DNA of 64,000 bases from Geminicoccaceae bacterium. Its GTDB lineage: Bacteria > Pseudomonadota > Alphaproteobacteria > Geminicoccales > Geminicoccaceae. The notes under the pieces were generated by a model. That model saw only the letters and a program-made list of their open reading frames with translations. It had not been told where the DNA came from and searched no databases. The position numbers were made by a program, and so were the translations under genes. Of this stretch, positions 1-8,756 are shown in pieces (position 1 is the stretch's first letter; every line of letters starts with the position of its first letter). The stretch lies in the NCBI GenBank assembly GCA_028285265.1, contig JANQPX010000037.1, forward strand, positions 124,001 through 188,000. Direction: 5' to 3'.

Positions 1-315
1 CGCGCGGCAACCTCCAGCGCCGCAACAATCCTGTTAAAGGGCGCGGATACCGTCGTCGCTCACCCCGACGGGCGTGCGTCCATCCTTACGGACGCGCCAC
101 CAAGCCTAGCAACTGCCGGCTCAGGAGACGTTCTTGCCGGTATCGCTCTAGGTTTGATCGCTCAATCAATGCCGATGTTCGAAGCAGCTAGCGCTGCTGC
201 ATGGCTGCATGCGGAAGCTGCGAAGATCTTTGGTACAGGTCTAATCGCAGAAGATCTATCGGAGCAGCTTCCTATAGTTCTCTCAAAACTTGAAAGGAGC
301 CTAACCGAATACTGA
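1..315 (+). CDS. nnr: ADP-dependent NAD(P)HX dehydratase domain, C-terminal fragment
   Basis: Open frame running in from the left edge and ending at a TGA at 313-315; 104 residues are visible. The stretch LKGADTV...PDGR followed by LATAGSGDVLAGI (about residues 36-48) is the hallmark of the NnrD (YjeF C-terminal, ribokinase-like) domain, which repairs hydrated NADH/NADPH using ADP. In most proteobacteria this domain is fused behind an NnrE epimerase domain, so the missing part probably lies upstream of the window. The visible part looks intact. Sure of the domain; whether the protein is the fused form cannot be seen. Confidence 0.88.
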   Translation, partial: RAATSSAATILLKGADTVVAHPDGRASILTDAPPSLATAGSGDVLAGIALGLIAQSMPMFEAASAAAWLHAEAAKIFGTGLIAEDLSEQLPIVLSKLERSLTEY

Positions 316-336
316 TTGGACCCAGTACGACGATGG

Positions 337-918
337 CTAAGCTGGTGGTTCGGTGTCATCGGCCTCGGAAGGTCGCTCTGGAGCGACTTCGTGACGGCTC
401 CGCCGGCAACGTCCGATGGAACCCTCTGCACAGATGGTTTTCCCATCGGTCCAAGTTGCCCCATCCAAAATCGCTTGCAAAAGGTCCGTATTGTCGAGCC
501 GCGCGCCTGATAGATCCGCACCGCTGAGATCCGCTCGGAACATGCGAGCCCAAGTGAGATTGGCGCCCTTGAGGGATGCACCCTTGAGATCCGCCTTCGT
601 CAGATCGGCACGGACCAAATTGGCGTCGTCGAGCACGACGTCTCGCATAATCGATGTGACGAACTTCGCTCGCCTTGCGTCAACAGCCTGAAGGACGCTG
701 AAGCTCAGGTCAGCCCGCTTAAACGAGGAGTCACGAAGGCTAGCGCCGGTTAGGTCGACGTCAGTTAGATCCTGCCGATCGAAGACGCAACGCCGCCAGT
801 AGGCATCGGGCGCAGGGACGTCGCTGCACGCGGCATAGGCCGGTGGAGCAAGACTCGGCCAACCAAGGGCCGAGACGACAACAGCAAGTAGCGAAAGACG
901 CTTCATTCTTTTACTCAT
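337..918 (-). CDS. Exported pentapeptide-repeat protein
   Basis: 193 residues. An N-terminal signal peptide (basic MSKRMKR, hydrophobic core, AYA|AC cleavage near residue 29) is followed by A(D/N)LxX repeats from about residue 48 to 160, for example RADL, KADL, KGASL, KGANL, SGADL, SGARL, predicted to form a right-handed quadrilateral beta-helix. Cysteines flank the helix (C31 and C43; two more near residues 162 and 171), which would suit periplasmic disulfides. Function of such proteins is usually unknown. The alternative start at 906 gives a cleaner signal peptide; neither has a strong ribosome site. It is transcribed divergently from the acylphosphatase, with 53 bases between the starts. 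Confidence 0.8.
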   Translation of the reverse strand: MSKRMKRLSLLAVVVSALGWPSLAPPAYAACSDVPAPDAYWRRCVFDRQDLTDVDLTGASLRDSSFKRADLSFSVLQAVDARRAKFVTSIMRDVVLDDANLVRADLTKADLKGASLKGANLTWARMFRADLSGADLSGARLDNTDLLQAILDGATWTDGKTICAEGSIGRCRRSRHEVAPERPSEADDTEPPA

Positions 919-971
919 ACGCCAACCGTGTTGCAGGCGAAAGACCGGGCGTGCCTAATCTGGGAGAGGAG

Positions 972-1253
972 ATGGCCGTGATCGAGCGAATTTACAGGCA
1001 CGTTCGCATCGAAGGACGAGTCCAAGGCGTCTGGTATCGAGGTTGGACCGTGCGCCATGCTGGGCGGCTCGGTTTGGATGGGTGGGTGCGCAATCGTGCG
1101 GACGGTTCTGTCGAAGCCGTTTTTGCTGGGCGACCTAACGACGTCGACACCATGATCAAACGGTGCTGGCGCGGACCACCATCGGCTGAGGTTTCCGCGG
1201 TACACGTGACAGCCTATGACGGCAAAGTTGAGCCCGGTTTCCAGCAGTGCTAG
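972..1253 (+). CDS. acyP: Acylphosphatase
   Basis: 93 residues, the usual size. It hydrolyses acyl phosphates such as acetyl phosphate or carbamoyl phosphate in the cytoplasm. The family signature is plain: RVQGVWYRGW with catalytic Arg23 and GWVRNRADGSVE with catalytic Asn41, the same numbering as in well-studied acylphosphatases. A longer frame extends upstream, but ATG at 972 has a good ribosome site (GGGAGAGG just before it) and starts where family members start. Single gene, divergent from the pentapeptide protein. Confidence 0.93.
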   Translation: MAVIERIYRHVRIEGRVQGVWYRGWTVRHAGRLGLDGWVRNRADGSVEAVFAGRPNDVDTMIKRCWRGPPSAEVSAVHVTAYDGKVEPGFQQC

Positions 1254-1353
1254 CCCACAATCAAAGACTTTGTAGCCTGACGATGCGGCCTATTGCGTCG
1301 CCACTCAACTCCGCAGAAGATGCAGACCATCGCCGATATATCCAGGGAAAGAG

Positions 1354-2733
1354 ATGAGCAAGACACTGAAGCTCGTAAGCCCCGTCGACGGCAGTCTTTA
1401 TGCGGAGCGGCCGATTGCTAAACGCGATGAGATTGAACGACGGCTTGAGCAAGCACGCCAAGCGCAACTGGCATGGGCTAACCAGCCGCTCGACGTCCGT
1501 GTCGATGTTGTAAGGTCCGCCATCGCGTCGCTCCGTTCGATGAATGACGAGATCGTGCAGGAGCTTGCTTGGTCGATGGGGCGGCCGGTTCGCTATGGTG
1601 GTGAAATCGGCGGTGTCGAAGAGCGCGCTTATCATATGGCTGACATAGCGAGCGACGCGCTCGCAAGGATAGAAGTCGAGGATAGCGAGGCGTTTTGTCG
1701 CTATATCGAGCGACTGCCAGTAGGCCTCGTCTTCGTTATGGCACCTTGGAACTATCCCTATCTCACGGCGATCAATACAATCGCTCCGGCCTTGATTGCG
1801 GGAAATGCAGTGGTGTTGAAACACGCCACACAAACACTGCTGACCGGTGAACGCTTTGAGCAAGCTTTTAAGCGTGCAGGTCTTCCTGAGGCTGTTTTTA
1901 CCAACGTTTTCCTCGACCATGAGACCACCGAAGCACTGATCGGTGCTCGTCGCTTCGATCATATCAACTTCACAGGATCAGTTGTTGGCGGTCGAACGAT
2001 CGAGCGGGCTGCGGCTGGCACATTCACCTCACTTGGCCTGGAGCTTGGCGGTAAGGATCCAGGTTATGTGTTAGAAGATGCCGATCTCGATAAGGCAGTC
2101 GACACGCTTATCGACGGTGCCATGTTCAATTCAGGCCAATGTTGCTGCGGCATCGAGCGGATCTATGTTGCCGAACCCTTGTTCGACGCCTTCGTCGATA
2201 AAGCAGCCTCGATTGTCGAGGGCTATGTCCTCGGCAATCCCTTAAACGAAGCCACGACGCTTGGCCCAATGGCCCATCGTCGCTTCGCGGATGAGGTCCG
2301 AGCTCAGACCGAAGCTGCGATCGAGGCCGGCGCGAGGGCGGTGATTGATGTGTCCCGCTTCGCCGACGACCAAGGCACGTATTTGGCGCCCCAGATTCTT
2401 GTCGATGTCGATCACGGTATGAGCGTGATGCGCGATGAAAGCTTTGGGCCGGTGGTCGGCATTATGAAGGTCGCAAGCGATGACGAAGCCATCGCGCTTA
2501 TGAATGACAGTGACTTCGGCCTGACGGCTTCGCTATGGACGAATGATACCGATCGTGCCGCGGCGATAGGGAAGCAAATTGAGACAGGAACGGTTTTCAT
2601 GAACCGCTGCGACTATCTCGACCCAGCCCTTTGCTGGACCGGTTGCAAGGATACGGGCAGAGGTGGAGCCCTTTCCGTCATTGGCTACCATCATCTGACC
2701 CGGCCGAAATCCTATCACATGAAAAAGGCTTAA
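1354..2733 (+). CDS. NAD(P)-dependent aldehyde dehydrogenase family protein
   Basis: 459 residues, somewhat shorter than the classic 480-500. Oxidises an aldehyde to the acid. Visible landmarks: APWNYPY and NAVVLKHA (cofactor-binding Asn and Lys), FTGSVVGGR (dinucleotide loop), LELGGKDP with the general base Glu near residue 230, and GQCCCG with the catalytic Cys near 263, then ESFGPVVG. Ribosome site GGGAAAGAG precedes the ATG. The iron alcohol dehydrogenase follows after 7 bases, so the pair probably converts an alcohol to an acid through an aldehyde, or disposes of an aldehyde by both routes. Substrate not deducible; the succinate-semialdehyde and short-chain branches are both possible. 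Confidence 0.9.
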   Translation: MSKTLKLVSPVDGSLYAERPIAKRDEIERRLEQARQAQLAWANQPLDVRVDVVRSAIASLRSMNDEIVQELAWSMGRPVRYGGEIGGVEERAYHMADIASDALARIEVEDSEAFCRYIERLPVGLVFVMAPWNYPYLTAINTIAPALIAGNAVVLKHATQTLLTGERFEQAFKRAGLPEAVFTNVFLDHETTEALIGARRFDHINFTGSVVGGRTIERAAAGTFTSLGLELGGKDPGYVLEDADLDKAVDTLIDGAMFNSGQCCCGIERIYVAEPLFDAFVDKAASIVEGYVLGNPLNEATTLGPMAHRRFADEVRAQTEAAIEAGARAVIDVSRFADDQGTYLAPQILVDVDHGMSVMRDESFGPVVGIMKVASDDEAIALMNDSDFGLTASLWTNDTDRAAAIGKQIETGTVFMNRCDYLDPALCWTGCKDTGRGGALSVIGYHHLTRPKSYHMKKA

Positions 2734-2740
2734 TTGTGTC

Positions 2741-3883
2741 ATGGTATCTGTGAATTGGAGTTTCCCGACGTCGATCCGCTTTGGCGTTGGCCGTATTGCC
2801 GAACTGCCCGAGGCCTGCCAAGCCTGCGGCATCAGAAAGCCGCTCTTAGTCACTGATCAAGGCATGCGCGACCTTCCGATTACCGTCGATGCCTTAGAGC
2901 AATTACGCGGAGCAGGGCTTGGCGCCGACATCTTTGCCGGTGTGCAATCCAATCCCACGGACGAGAATCTCGATGCGGGCATTCGTGCGTTCAAGGCGGG
3001 TGGGCATGACGGTGTTGTCGCCTTTGGCGGCGGCTCAGGTCTAGATCTTGGTAAGCTGATTGCATTCCAAGCCGATCAATCCAGACCTGTCTGGGATTTC
3101 GAGGACATTGGCGATTGGTGGACACGAGCCGACAGCAGCGTGATCAAGCCGATCATTGCCGTTCCGACGACTGCCGGCACGGGATCGGAAGTTGGGCGGG
3201 CGAGCGTGCTCACCAATACAGCAGAGCATGTCAAGAAGGTGATTTTCCATCCTAAGATCCTGCCGTCGGTTGTTATTGCTGATCCGGCTTTAACCATCGG
3301 TATGCCGAGCGCGATCACCACCGGTACAGGAATGGATGCTCTTGCCCATTGCTTGGAAGCCTATTGCGCTCCGAGCTATCATCCCATGTGCGAGGGTATC
3401 GCCATTGAGGGGATCCGCTTGGTTCTGGAAAACCTTCCTCTAGTTTACCAAGACGGCTCGAATCTGGAGGCTCGAGGGCACATGATGAGTGCCGCAGCGA
3501 TGGGTGCTGTCGCTTTTCAGAAGGGGCTCGGCGCAATTCATGCTCTTTCCCATCCAGTCGGTGCCGTCTTTGACACGCATCACGGTATGACTAACGCCAT
3601 CGTCATGCCCACAGTCTTGGCGTTTAACCGGCCGATGATCGAGGTAAAGATCGAGCGACTTGCTGCGTTTCTTGACATTGAAGGTGGCTATGAGGGCTTC
3701 TTAGACAAGATTACGGAGCTTAGAGCGATGCTGAGCGTACCAGACAAGCTCGGAAGCCTCGGTGTTACGCCTGATCGAATTCCGGAGATGGCAAAGATGG
3801 CGCCCAACGATCCGACGGCTGGCGGCAATCCGGTTGAGCTAACAGAGAAGGCAGCAGCCGATCTTTTCGAACAGGTGATATAG
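2741..3883 (+). CDS. Iron-containing alcohol dehydrogenase
   Basis: 380 residues, normal for the group III family (FucO, PduQ, GbsB type). It interconverts an alcohol and an aldehyde with NAD(P)H and a divalent metal. GGGSGLDLGKL (near 96-106) and PTTAGTGSE (142-150) bind the cofactor. The metal ligands align as Asp199, His203, His267 and His281, with the spacing known from FucO. The start lies 7 bases after the aldehyde dehydrogenase stop, indicating one operon. A short hairpin (GGCCC/GGGCC, 3883-3897) covers the stop codon but has no T-run. The substrate is unknown; gamma-hydroxybutyrate, propanediol and sulfoacetaldehyde enzymes all belong to this family. Confidence 0.9.
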   Translation: MVSVNWSFPTSIRFGVGRIAELPEACQACGIRKPLLVTDQGMRDLPITVDALEQLRGAGLGADIFAGVQSNPTDENLDAGIRAFKAGGHDGVVAFGGGSGLDLGKLIAFQADQSRPVWDFEDIGDWWTRADSSVIKPIIAVPTTAGTGSEVGRASVLTNTAEHVKKVIFHPKILPSVVIADPALTIGMPSAITTGTGMDALAHCLEAYCAPSYHPMCEGIAIEGIRLVLENLPLVYQDGSNLEARGHMMSAAAMGAVAFQKGLGAIHALSHPVGAVFDTHHGMTNAIVMPTVLAFNRPMIEVKIERLAAFLDIEGGYEGFLDKITELRAMLSVPDKLGSLGVTPDRIPEMAKMAPNDPTAGGNPVELTEKAAADLFEQVI

Positions 3884-4042
3884 GCCCTCGTTGGGCCGTG
3901 TACCTCCTCAGCGAGGTTTGCTTACAATTTGTTAATTACGTTCACAACTTGCCTCGTGACACGCGAGGCTAGCTTTGAGCAATCCTCAATCTTTTTCTGA
4001 GATCATCGAGCTTGTAACCACGAGGATCCTGGAGGATCGGGC

Positions 4043-4510
4043 ATGCGCTGGATGATGTTGTTGGTCGTATGGACGCTTTCTGCCTGCAGTTTGCAGTCGG
4101 AACAGCGCTCTCCATATCTGTCACTTATCGACACGGACGAGATAGGCCCCAATGGCGATGCGGTCTTCGTCAGGGTCGAAGAGCATGCACGCTGCGCCGG
4201 CTTTCATCGAGCATCGGCCGATCTCGCATCCGGCGCAGAGACAAAGGCTGCTTTCTACAGATCAATTGCAGACGACGCAGAAACGGCCGCCATTCAGCTC
4301 GCCAGTGCCAAAATTGCCAAGGACCTCGCGGCGCAAATGGTTGATGAGATGGCGAGCAGCCAAGCTGCCCGCTGGTCTTATCTCATCACTGCGGATTCCA
4401 AGTCTGATGCCGTGAAGCGTCAAGCAGCCCAATGCTTCGATATGGCAACCGAACAAGAGGAAATCATCCGTGAGGTCGTCAAATCGAAATATGGCTTCGA
4501 CAATCGATGA
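4043..4510 (+). CDS. Small predicted lipoprotein of unknown function
   Basis: 155 residues with a short signal peptide and a lipobox LSAC (Cys15), so it should be lipid-anchored. The mature part is mostly helical and acidic/alanine rich, with two further cysteines (near residues 51 and 132) that could pair. I do not recognise the family. TGGAGG just upstream supports ATG 4043. The preceding 159 bases contain an inverted repeat GCCTCG-N7-CGAGGC (3951-3969), possibly an operator. The gene converges with the reductase on the other strand. Confidence 0.72.
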   Translation: MRWMMLLVVWTLSACSLQSEQRSPYLSLIDTDEIGPNGDAVFVRVEEHARCAGFHRASADLASGAETKAAFYRSIADDAETAAIQLASAKIAKDLAAQMVDEMASSQAARWSYLITADSKSDAVKRQAAQCFDMATEQEEIIREVVKSKYGFDNR

Positions 4511-4530
4511 CCAGCCTCACGTTGCCGAGC

Positions 4531-5412
4531 TTACTTTAAGCCCGCGAGAGTTCGTACCGTCTCGAGGATCGCCGTCCAGTCGTCGCGACCGCGACCCTGG
4601 ACTTGGGCACTGGCATAGACTTGGCGCGCCGCAGCGCCCATCGGGATTGGTGTCTTCATCGCCGCGGCGAAGTCGAGGGCCAGTCCCATGTCTTTGTGGG
4701 CGAGGTCAACCATGAACCCTGGCGATACGTCTCCTTTGAGAACTTTTGCTGGGTAGGTTGTCGCCAAATGACCTTGGCCTGCCGTGGTGCCCATCATGAC
4801 GTCAATTGCAAGGTTTCGATCCACGCCGCTTCTTTCCGCAAGCGTTAGAGCCTCAGCCGTGACAACATTGCAGGCAATCGACATGTAGTTGTTGATGAGC
4901 TTGACACGTGCGCCTGAACCGGTCGGGCCGCAGTGGATGACCGTGTCACCCATGCATTCGAGGATTGGATGCACTGCTTCAACATCCGCCGTCTCGCCCC
5001 CTGCCATGATCAGGAGTTTTCCCTCCTCAGCGTGACGGGACGTTCGACCGACAGGTGCGTCTACCATGCGATGTCCTGTTTCGGAAAGACGACTGGCAAT
5101 CTCGTCGGTGACGGTTGGCAAGATTGTGCTCATATCGACGAGGAGCGTTTGCGGACCCATGCCCTCAATGGCGCCATTCGGCCCAAAGACTGCATTGAGG
5201 ACGTGATCACCATTAGGAAGCATGGTGATGACGACGTCTGCATCCTGGGCAGCCCCTTTGGCATTGTCTGCAACGCCTCCACCGTCCTGGCGAAGTGTCT
5301 GAAGCGCGTCTGCATTAATGTCGAAGGCCGTGACCTCGAATCCGCCCTTGATTACGTTGCGCGCCATTGGCAGGCCCATCACGCCAGTGCCGATAAACCC
5401 GATCTTTTTCAT
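4531..5412 (-). CDS. yihU: 3-sulfolactaldehyde reductase-like beta-hydroxyacid dehydrogenase (YihU type)
   Basis: 293 residues. Rossmann motif GFIGTGVMG (5-13), family Lys171 and Asn175 in VKLINNYMS, and a C-terminal all-alpha domain define the 3-hydroxyisobutyrate dehydrogenase family. Within it the protein is strikingly like Escherichia coli YihU as I remember it: DAPVGRTS (118-125), INNYMSIA, DLAHKD and the ending GRGRDDW-TAILE. Arg123, Asn174 and Ser178, which I recall as sulfonate-binding residues in YihU, are all present at the same numbers. It would reduce sulfolactaldehyde to dihydroxypropanesulfonate with NADH. The start at 5412 follows GGGAGACACT; an in-frame extension to 5448 lacks support. 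Tartronate semialdehyde or hydroxyisobutyrate activity remains an alternative. Confidence 0.75.
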   Translation of the reverse strand: MKKIGFIGTGVMGLPMARNVIKGGFEVTAFDINADALQTLRQDGGGVADNAKGAAQDADVVITMLPNGDHVLNAVFGPNGAIEGMGPQTLLVDMSTILPTVTDEIASRLSETGHRMVDAPVGRTSRHAEEGKLLIMAGGETADVEAVHPILECMGDTVIHCGPTGSGARVKLINNYMSIACNVVTAEALTLAERSGVDRNLAIDVMMGTTAGQGHLATTYPAKVLKGDVSPGFMVDLAHKDMGLALDFAAAMKTPIPMGAAARQVYASAQVQGRGRDDWTAILETVRTLAGLK

Positions 5413-5621
5413 AGTGTCTCCCTGGTTTCCACGTCGTCGGTAGTGCAAGCAAATCGCGTTGCTCGTTCAGTAGGAGCAAGGACCGTCGCTCCGAATTGAG
5501 CCCAAGTCGGATTAGTCGACAAGGGTGAACCGTGTGCTTGCACGGCAAATTGTTGGGTGCTCGACCATTCCCGCGTCCGCAGATAAGCTGTTGATCAGGT
5601 CGGCTAGCTGGAGAGTTGAGG

Positions 5622-6341
5622 ATGCGCTGGAAGTCTTTCGCCGTAGCTGCTGTGTTCGTGATGTTTGCACATACGGCTGCTGCAGATGATGAAGTCGATC
5701 TTGAGTTAGTCCTCCTAGCCGATGCCTCGCGCTCAATCGACAATGCAGAGATTTTGTTCCAGCGTCAGGGCTATGCTAATGCGATAACCCATCCGGAGGT
5801 GCTTGACGCGATCGACCAAGGCTTCCGTCAGCGGATCGCCGTCACCTATGTCGAGTGGGGCGATGCAACTTCGCAAGAGGTTGTGGTCCCTTGGACCATC
5901 ATTGAGGACCAAGCGTCTGCTCAAGCATTCGCCGCGGCGCTTCTTGACGCGCCGCGCCTCGCTTTCGGCCCCAACGCGATCGGCAATGCACTCGCTGCGG
6001 CGCAGGCACTGATCGAAGAAAACTCGATCGATGCCTTTCGACGGGTGATCGACTTTTCAGGAGACAGTGCCAACAGCTTTGGCGGTATCCCAATCGCCGT
6101 AGCACGCGCTTCGGCGCTGTCGGCAGATATCGTGATTAACGGCCTTGCCATCCTTTGCCGTCAGGACGATTGTAGCGGCCGGCCCAACGTTTACGATCTT
6201 GAGGAGGCTTTTGCCAAATCGATTGTTGGTGGTCCTGGCAGTTTCGTCGTAACTGTCGATGGTCCGTCAAGCTTTGCTGATGCGGTTCGCAGAAAGCTCA
6301 TCCTCGAAATTGCCAATCTTGATCAGCGTCATCGTCAATAA
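5622..6341 (+). CDS. Secreted DUF1194 (von Willebrand A-like) protein
   Basis: 239 residues with a signal peptide (residues 1 to about 21, ending HTAAA). The mature protein begins VDLELVLLADASRSID, a VWA-like start with an intact MIDAS motif DASRS, followed by RVIDFSGDSANSFGG, which is characteristic of the alphaproteobacterial DUF1194 family. Cys186 and Cys191 in CRQDDC could form a disulfide. It is probably a periplasmic or surface metal-dependent adhesion-type domain of unknown partner. A TTG six bases upstream is in frame; the ATG is preferred because GGAGAG lies at a suitable distance. Confidence 0.85.
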   Translation: MRWKSFAVAAVFVMFAHTAAADDEVDLELVLLADASRSIDNAEILFQRQGYANAITHPEVLDAIDQGFRQRIAVTYVEWGDATSQEVVVPWTIIEDQASAQAFAAALLDAPRLAFGPNAIGNALAAAQALIEENSIDAFRRVIDFSGDSANSFGGIPIAVARASALSADIVINGLAILCRQDDCSGRPNVYDLEEAFAKSIVGGPGSFVVTVDGPSSFADAVRRKLILEIANLDQRHRQ

Positions 6342-6453
6342 CTTAGGGCTGTGAGGGGTGATCAGTGAAGGCGGCTGTGCTGCGGATTGATTGCAGCTAA
6401 AGATTGCGGCAAGCTCCGGATTGATATCTCTCGCAAGACGACTGGAACAAAGT

Positions 6454-7446
6454 ATGACGCGCATCGGTGTCTTCGGTTGTGGCCGCATTGGCCGCATGCA
6501 CGCCTTAAACATCGCAAGCCATCCCCGAACCGAACTCGTCTCTGTATTTGATGTGATTGAAGAGGCCGCAAGAGAGACGGCGCGTGTCACGGGTGCGAAG
6601 GTAGCCTCCTCGATCGAGGCGATTGTCGATGACCACCAGATCGATGCTGTCCTGATTGCATCACCGACAGACACGCATGTGGACCTCATGACCTTAGCAG
6701 CAAAGGCTGGAAAGGCCGTCCTTTGCGAAAAGCCAATCGATCTCGACATGGATCGGGTGAAATCTTGCTGGGCTGAAATAGCTAGTCTCGATCCCGTCGT
6801 GATGATTGGGTTCAATCGGCGGTTCGATCCGACCTTCCAAGAGTTAGAGCGCCGCCTGTCCAGTGGCGCCATTGGAAAGCTCGAGCAGTTGGCGATTACA
6901 TCCCGTGATCCAGCACCCCCGCCGGCCGCTTACATCAAGGCTTCGGGTGGACTCTTTCGCGACATGACCATCCATGATTTCGATCTGGCTCGCTATTTCG
7001 CCGGTGACATCGTTGAGGTCCACGCCACTGGCGCTAATCTCGTTGAGCCCGAAATCGAAGCGCTTGGCGATATCGATAGTGCGATGATCACGATGCGTAC
7101 TGTGAGCGGTGCACTGGTTCACATCAGCAACAGTCGGCGCGCCATCTATGGTTATGATCAGCGGATCGAGGCCTTTGGTGAAAGCGGTATGCTACAGGCC
7201 GGCAATCAGCGGGACACGAGCTTATCGTTCTGGGGAAGCGCCGGAACAGATATCAAAGATCCGATCATGGACTTTTTCATCGAACGCTACACGCCTGCCT
7301 ATCATGCCGAGATCGACCATTTCATCGATTGTATCGAGAAGGGTACGAAGCCGATTGTTGGCTTCCAGGATGGGTTAGAAGCGCTGCGACTGGCCGATGC
7401 CGCGCTGAAAAGTCTGCGCACCGGCCAGACGGTCAAACTAGACTGA
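6454..7446 (+). CDS. iolG: Inositol 2-dehydrogenase (myo-inositol oxidising)
   Basis: 330 residues of the Gfo/Idh/MocA family. GCGRIG (8-13) binds NAD, CEKPI carries Lys93, and the catalytic pair Asp170/His174 lies in FRDMTIHDFD. The motifs GFNRRFDP and GALVHISNSRRA are typical of IolG, which oxidises myo-inositol to scyllo-inosose. Other iol genes are not in the window, so it could serve scyllo-inositol or a related sugar. The upstream in-frame extension to 6391 has no ribosome site; ATG 6454 gives the standard N-terminus. Confidence 0.85.
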   Translation: MTRIGVFGCGRIGRMHALNIASHPRTELVSVFDVIEEAARETARVTGAKVASSIEAIVDDHQIDAVLIASPTDTHVDLMTLAAKAGKAVLCEKPIDLDMDRVKSCWAEIASLDPVVMIGFNRRFDPTFQELERRLSSGAIGKLEQLAITSRDPAPPPAAYIKASGGLFRDMTIHDFDLARYFAGDIVEVHATGANLVEPEIEALGDIDSAMITMRTVSGALVHISNSRRAIYGYDQRIEAFGESGMLQAGNQRDTSLSFWGSAGTDIKDPIMDFFIERYTPAYHAEIDHFIDCIEKGTKPIVGFQDGLEALRLADAALKSLRTGQTVKLD

Positions 7447-7454
7447 TTTGACTG

Positions 7455-7940
7455 CTAGAGCGCGGCAAGGATGGCGTTGGCGCCGCTAGCCTCGGCTTGC
7501 GTGGGAACATCCTCGACCAACAGTGTTTTAACCACGCCATCGTCGACGATCATGGCATAACGCTGCGATCGCGTGCCCAGTCCGAAGCCACTGGCATCGA
7601 GCTCTAAGCCGACCGCCTTGGTAAATTCGGCATTGCCGTCTGCATAGATATCAACCTTGCCCCCAGCACCCGTCACTTTGGTCCACTCGCTAACCACGAA
7701 GGGGTCGTTGACGGTAATGCAGGCGATACTGTCAACGCCTTTGGCTTTGATTGCATCTGCATGTTGCATAAAGCCCGGAAGATGTTGCTCCGAGCAGGTT
7801 GGCGTGAAGGCGCCCGGCACGGCGAACAGCACGATTTTTTTCCCTGCTGTAAGGCTATCCGTACTAATTTCGTCAATGCCGCCATCTCCGAGGCGCCTGA
7901 GCGTAACGTTCGGAAGCTTGTCCCCAACCTTGATGGTCAT
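7455..7940 (-). CDS. Peroxiredoxin of the Prx5 type
   Basis: 161 residues. Reduces hydroperoxides with a thiol cofactor. The peroxidatic motif PGAFTPTCSEQHLPG carries Cys49, and the length, insertion and late motif GLGTRSQRYAMIVDDG are those of the Prx5/hybrid subfamily. A second Cys near residue 74 (SIACITVND) is at a conserved position in this subfamily. The start at 7940 is preceded by GGGGAGAGAGG; the longer frame to 8054 is not needed. It converges with iolG and is divergent from yqgE. Confidence 0.9.
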   Translation of the reverse strand: MTIKVGDKLPNVTLRRLGDGGIDEISTDSLTAGKKIVLFAVPGAFTPTCSEQHLPGFMQHADAIKAKGVDSIACITVNDPFVVSEWTKVTGAGGKVDIYADGNAEFTKAVGLELDASGFGLGTRSQRYAMIVDDGVVKTLLVEDVPTQAEASGANAILAAL

Positions 7941-8134
7941 CTCGACCTCTCTCCCCTGAAACGAAAGGTTTTTTCCCGTGGTCAATCTGACATGGGAGTT
8001 GGGATGAGGCAATGCTGAGCATGAAAGGGAAACCAACGATTTAACGACGATCAATCAAGCGAATTTTCGACAGATGCAAGCGGGTATGGCAACACCACCT
8101 TGCTGCGGCCGTGGGGACGGTCTAAATCAATCAT

Positions 8135-8716
8135 ATGATCAGTATCGAAACCACACAGTCCGAGATCTCGCTGAGCGGTCAGCTGCTTGTCGCTATGCCG
8201 CATATGGAGGATCCTCGGTTCGCCCGTACGGTTGTCTACGTCTGTGCGCACTCCGATGATGGCGCCATGGGCTTGGTGGTCAACCGGTTGATCGACAGTA
8301 TGCGTTTCGACGCATTGCTTGACCATCTGGGTTTAGAAGCGACGGAAGCTCACCCGAACCTCCCTGTCCATTTCGGCGGTCCCGTCGAGTCCAGCCGCGG
8401 TTTTGTCTTGCACAGTGCTGATCTGGTTCAGGATGCGACGTTGCTGATCGATGATGACGTAGCGTTAACAGCTACCACTGAGATGCTCAGGGCCATCGCC
8501 GATGGCTCTGGGCCCGAGCGATGCGTGCTCGCACTTGGCTATGCTGGATGGGGGGCAGGACAGCTGGATCAGGAGATCCAGGACAATGGCTGGCTTCTTG
8601 TCCCGGCTGATAACCAGTTGATCTTCGGCCTTGATAATGACGCGAAGTGGGAAGGCGCCATCGCGAAACTCGGCATAGACCTGTCCTTGCTTTCGACCGA
8701 AGCAGGGCATGCTTGA
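8135..8716 (+). CDS. yqgE: YqgE/AlgH (UPF0301) family protein
   Basis: 193 residues, the standard length. The family signature is clear: LLVAMPHMEDPRFARTVVYVCAHSDDGAMGLVVNR near residues 14-48, VHFGGPV, and the LGYAGWGAGQLDQEI block. A cytoplasmic alpha/beta fold of uncertain role, described as a regulator-like protein in Pseudomonas alginate work. ATG 8135 begins a normal N-terminus. No operon partner. Confidence 0.92.
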   Translation: MISIETTQSEISLSGQLLVAMPHMEDPRFARTVVYVCAHSDDGAMGLVVNRLIDSMRFDALLDHLGLEATEAHPNLPVHFGGPVESSRGFVLHSADLVQDATLLIDDDVALTATTEMLRAIADGSGPERCVLALGYAGWGAGQLDQEIQDNGWLLVPADNQLIFGLDNDAKWEGAIAKLGIDLSLLSTEAGHA

Positions 8717-8756
8717 AGCAAAACGGGCTATGATGCCCGAAGATCGCCATCATCAT

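Noticed and set aside
1261..1962. Minus-strand frame of 233 residues opposite the aldehyde dehydrogenase
   Set aside because: Shadow of a well-supported gene; Cys and His content and order show no family.
3883..3897. GGCCC/GGGCC hairpin at the iron alcohol dehydrogenase stop as a terminator
   Set aside because: Only five base pairs and no T-run follows.
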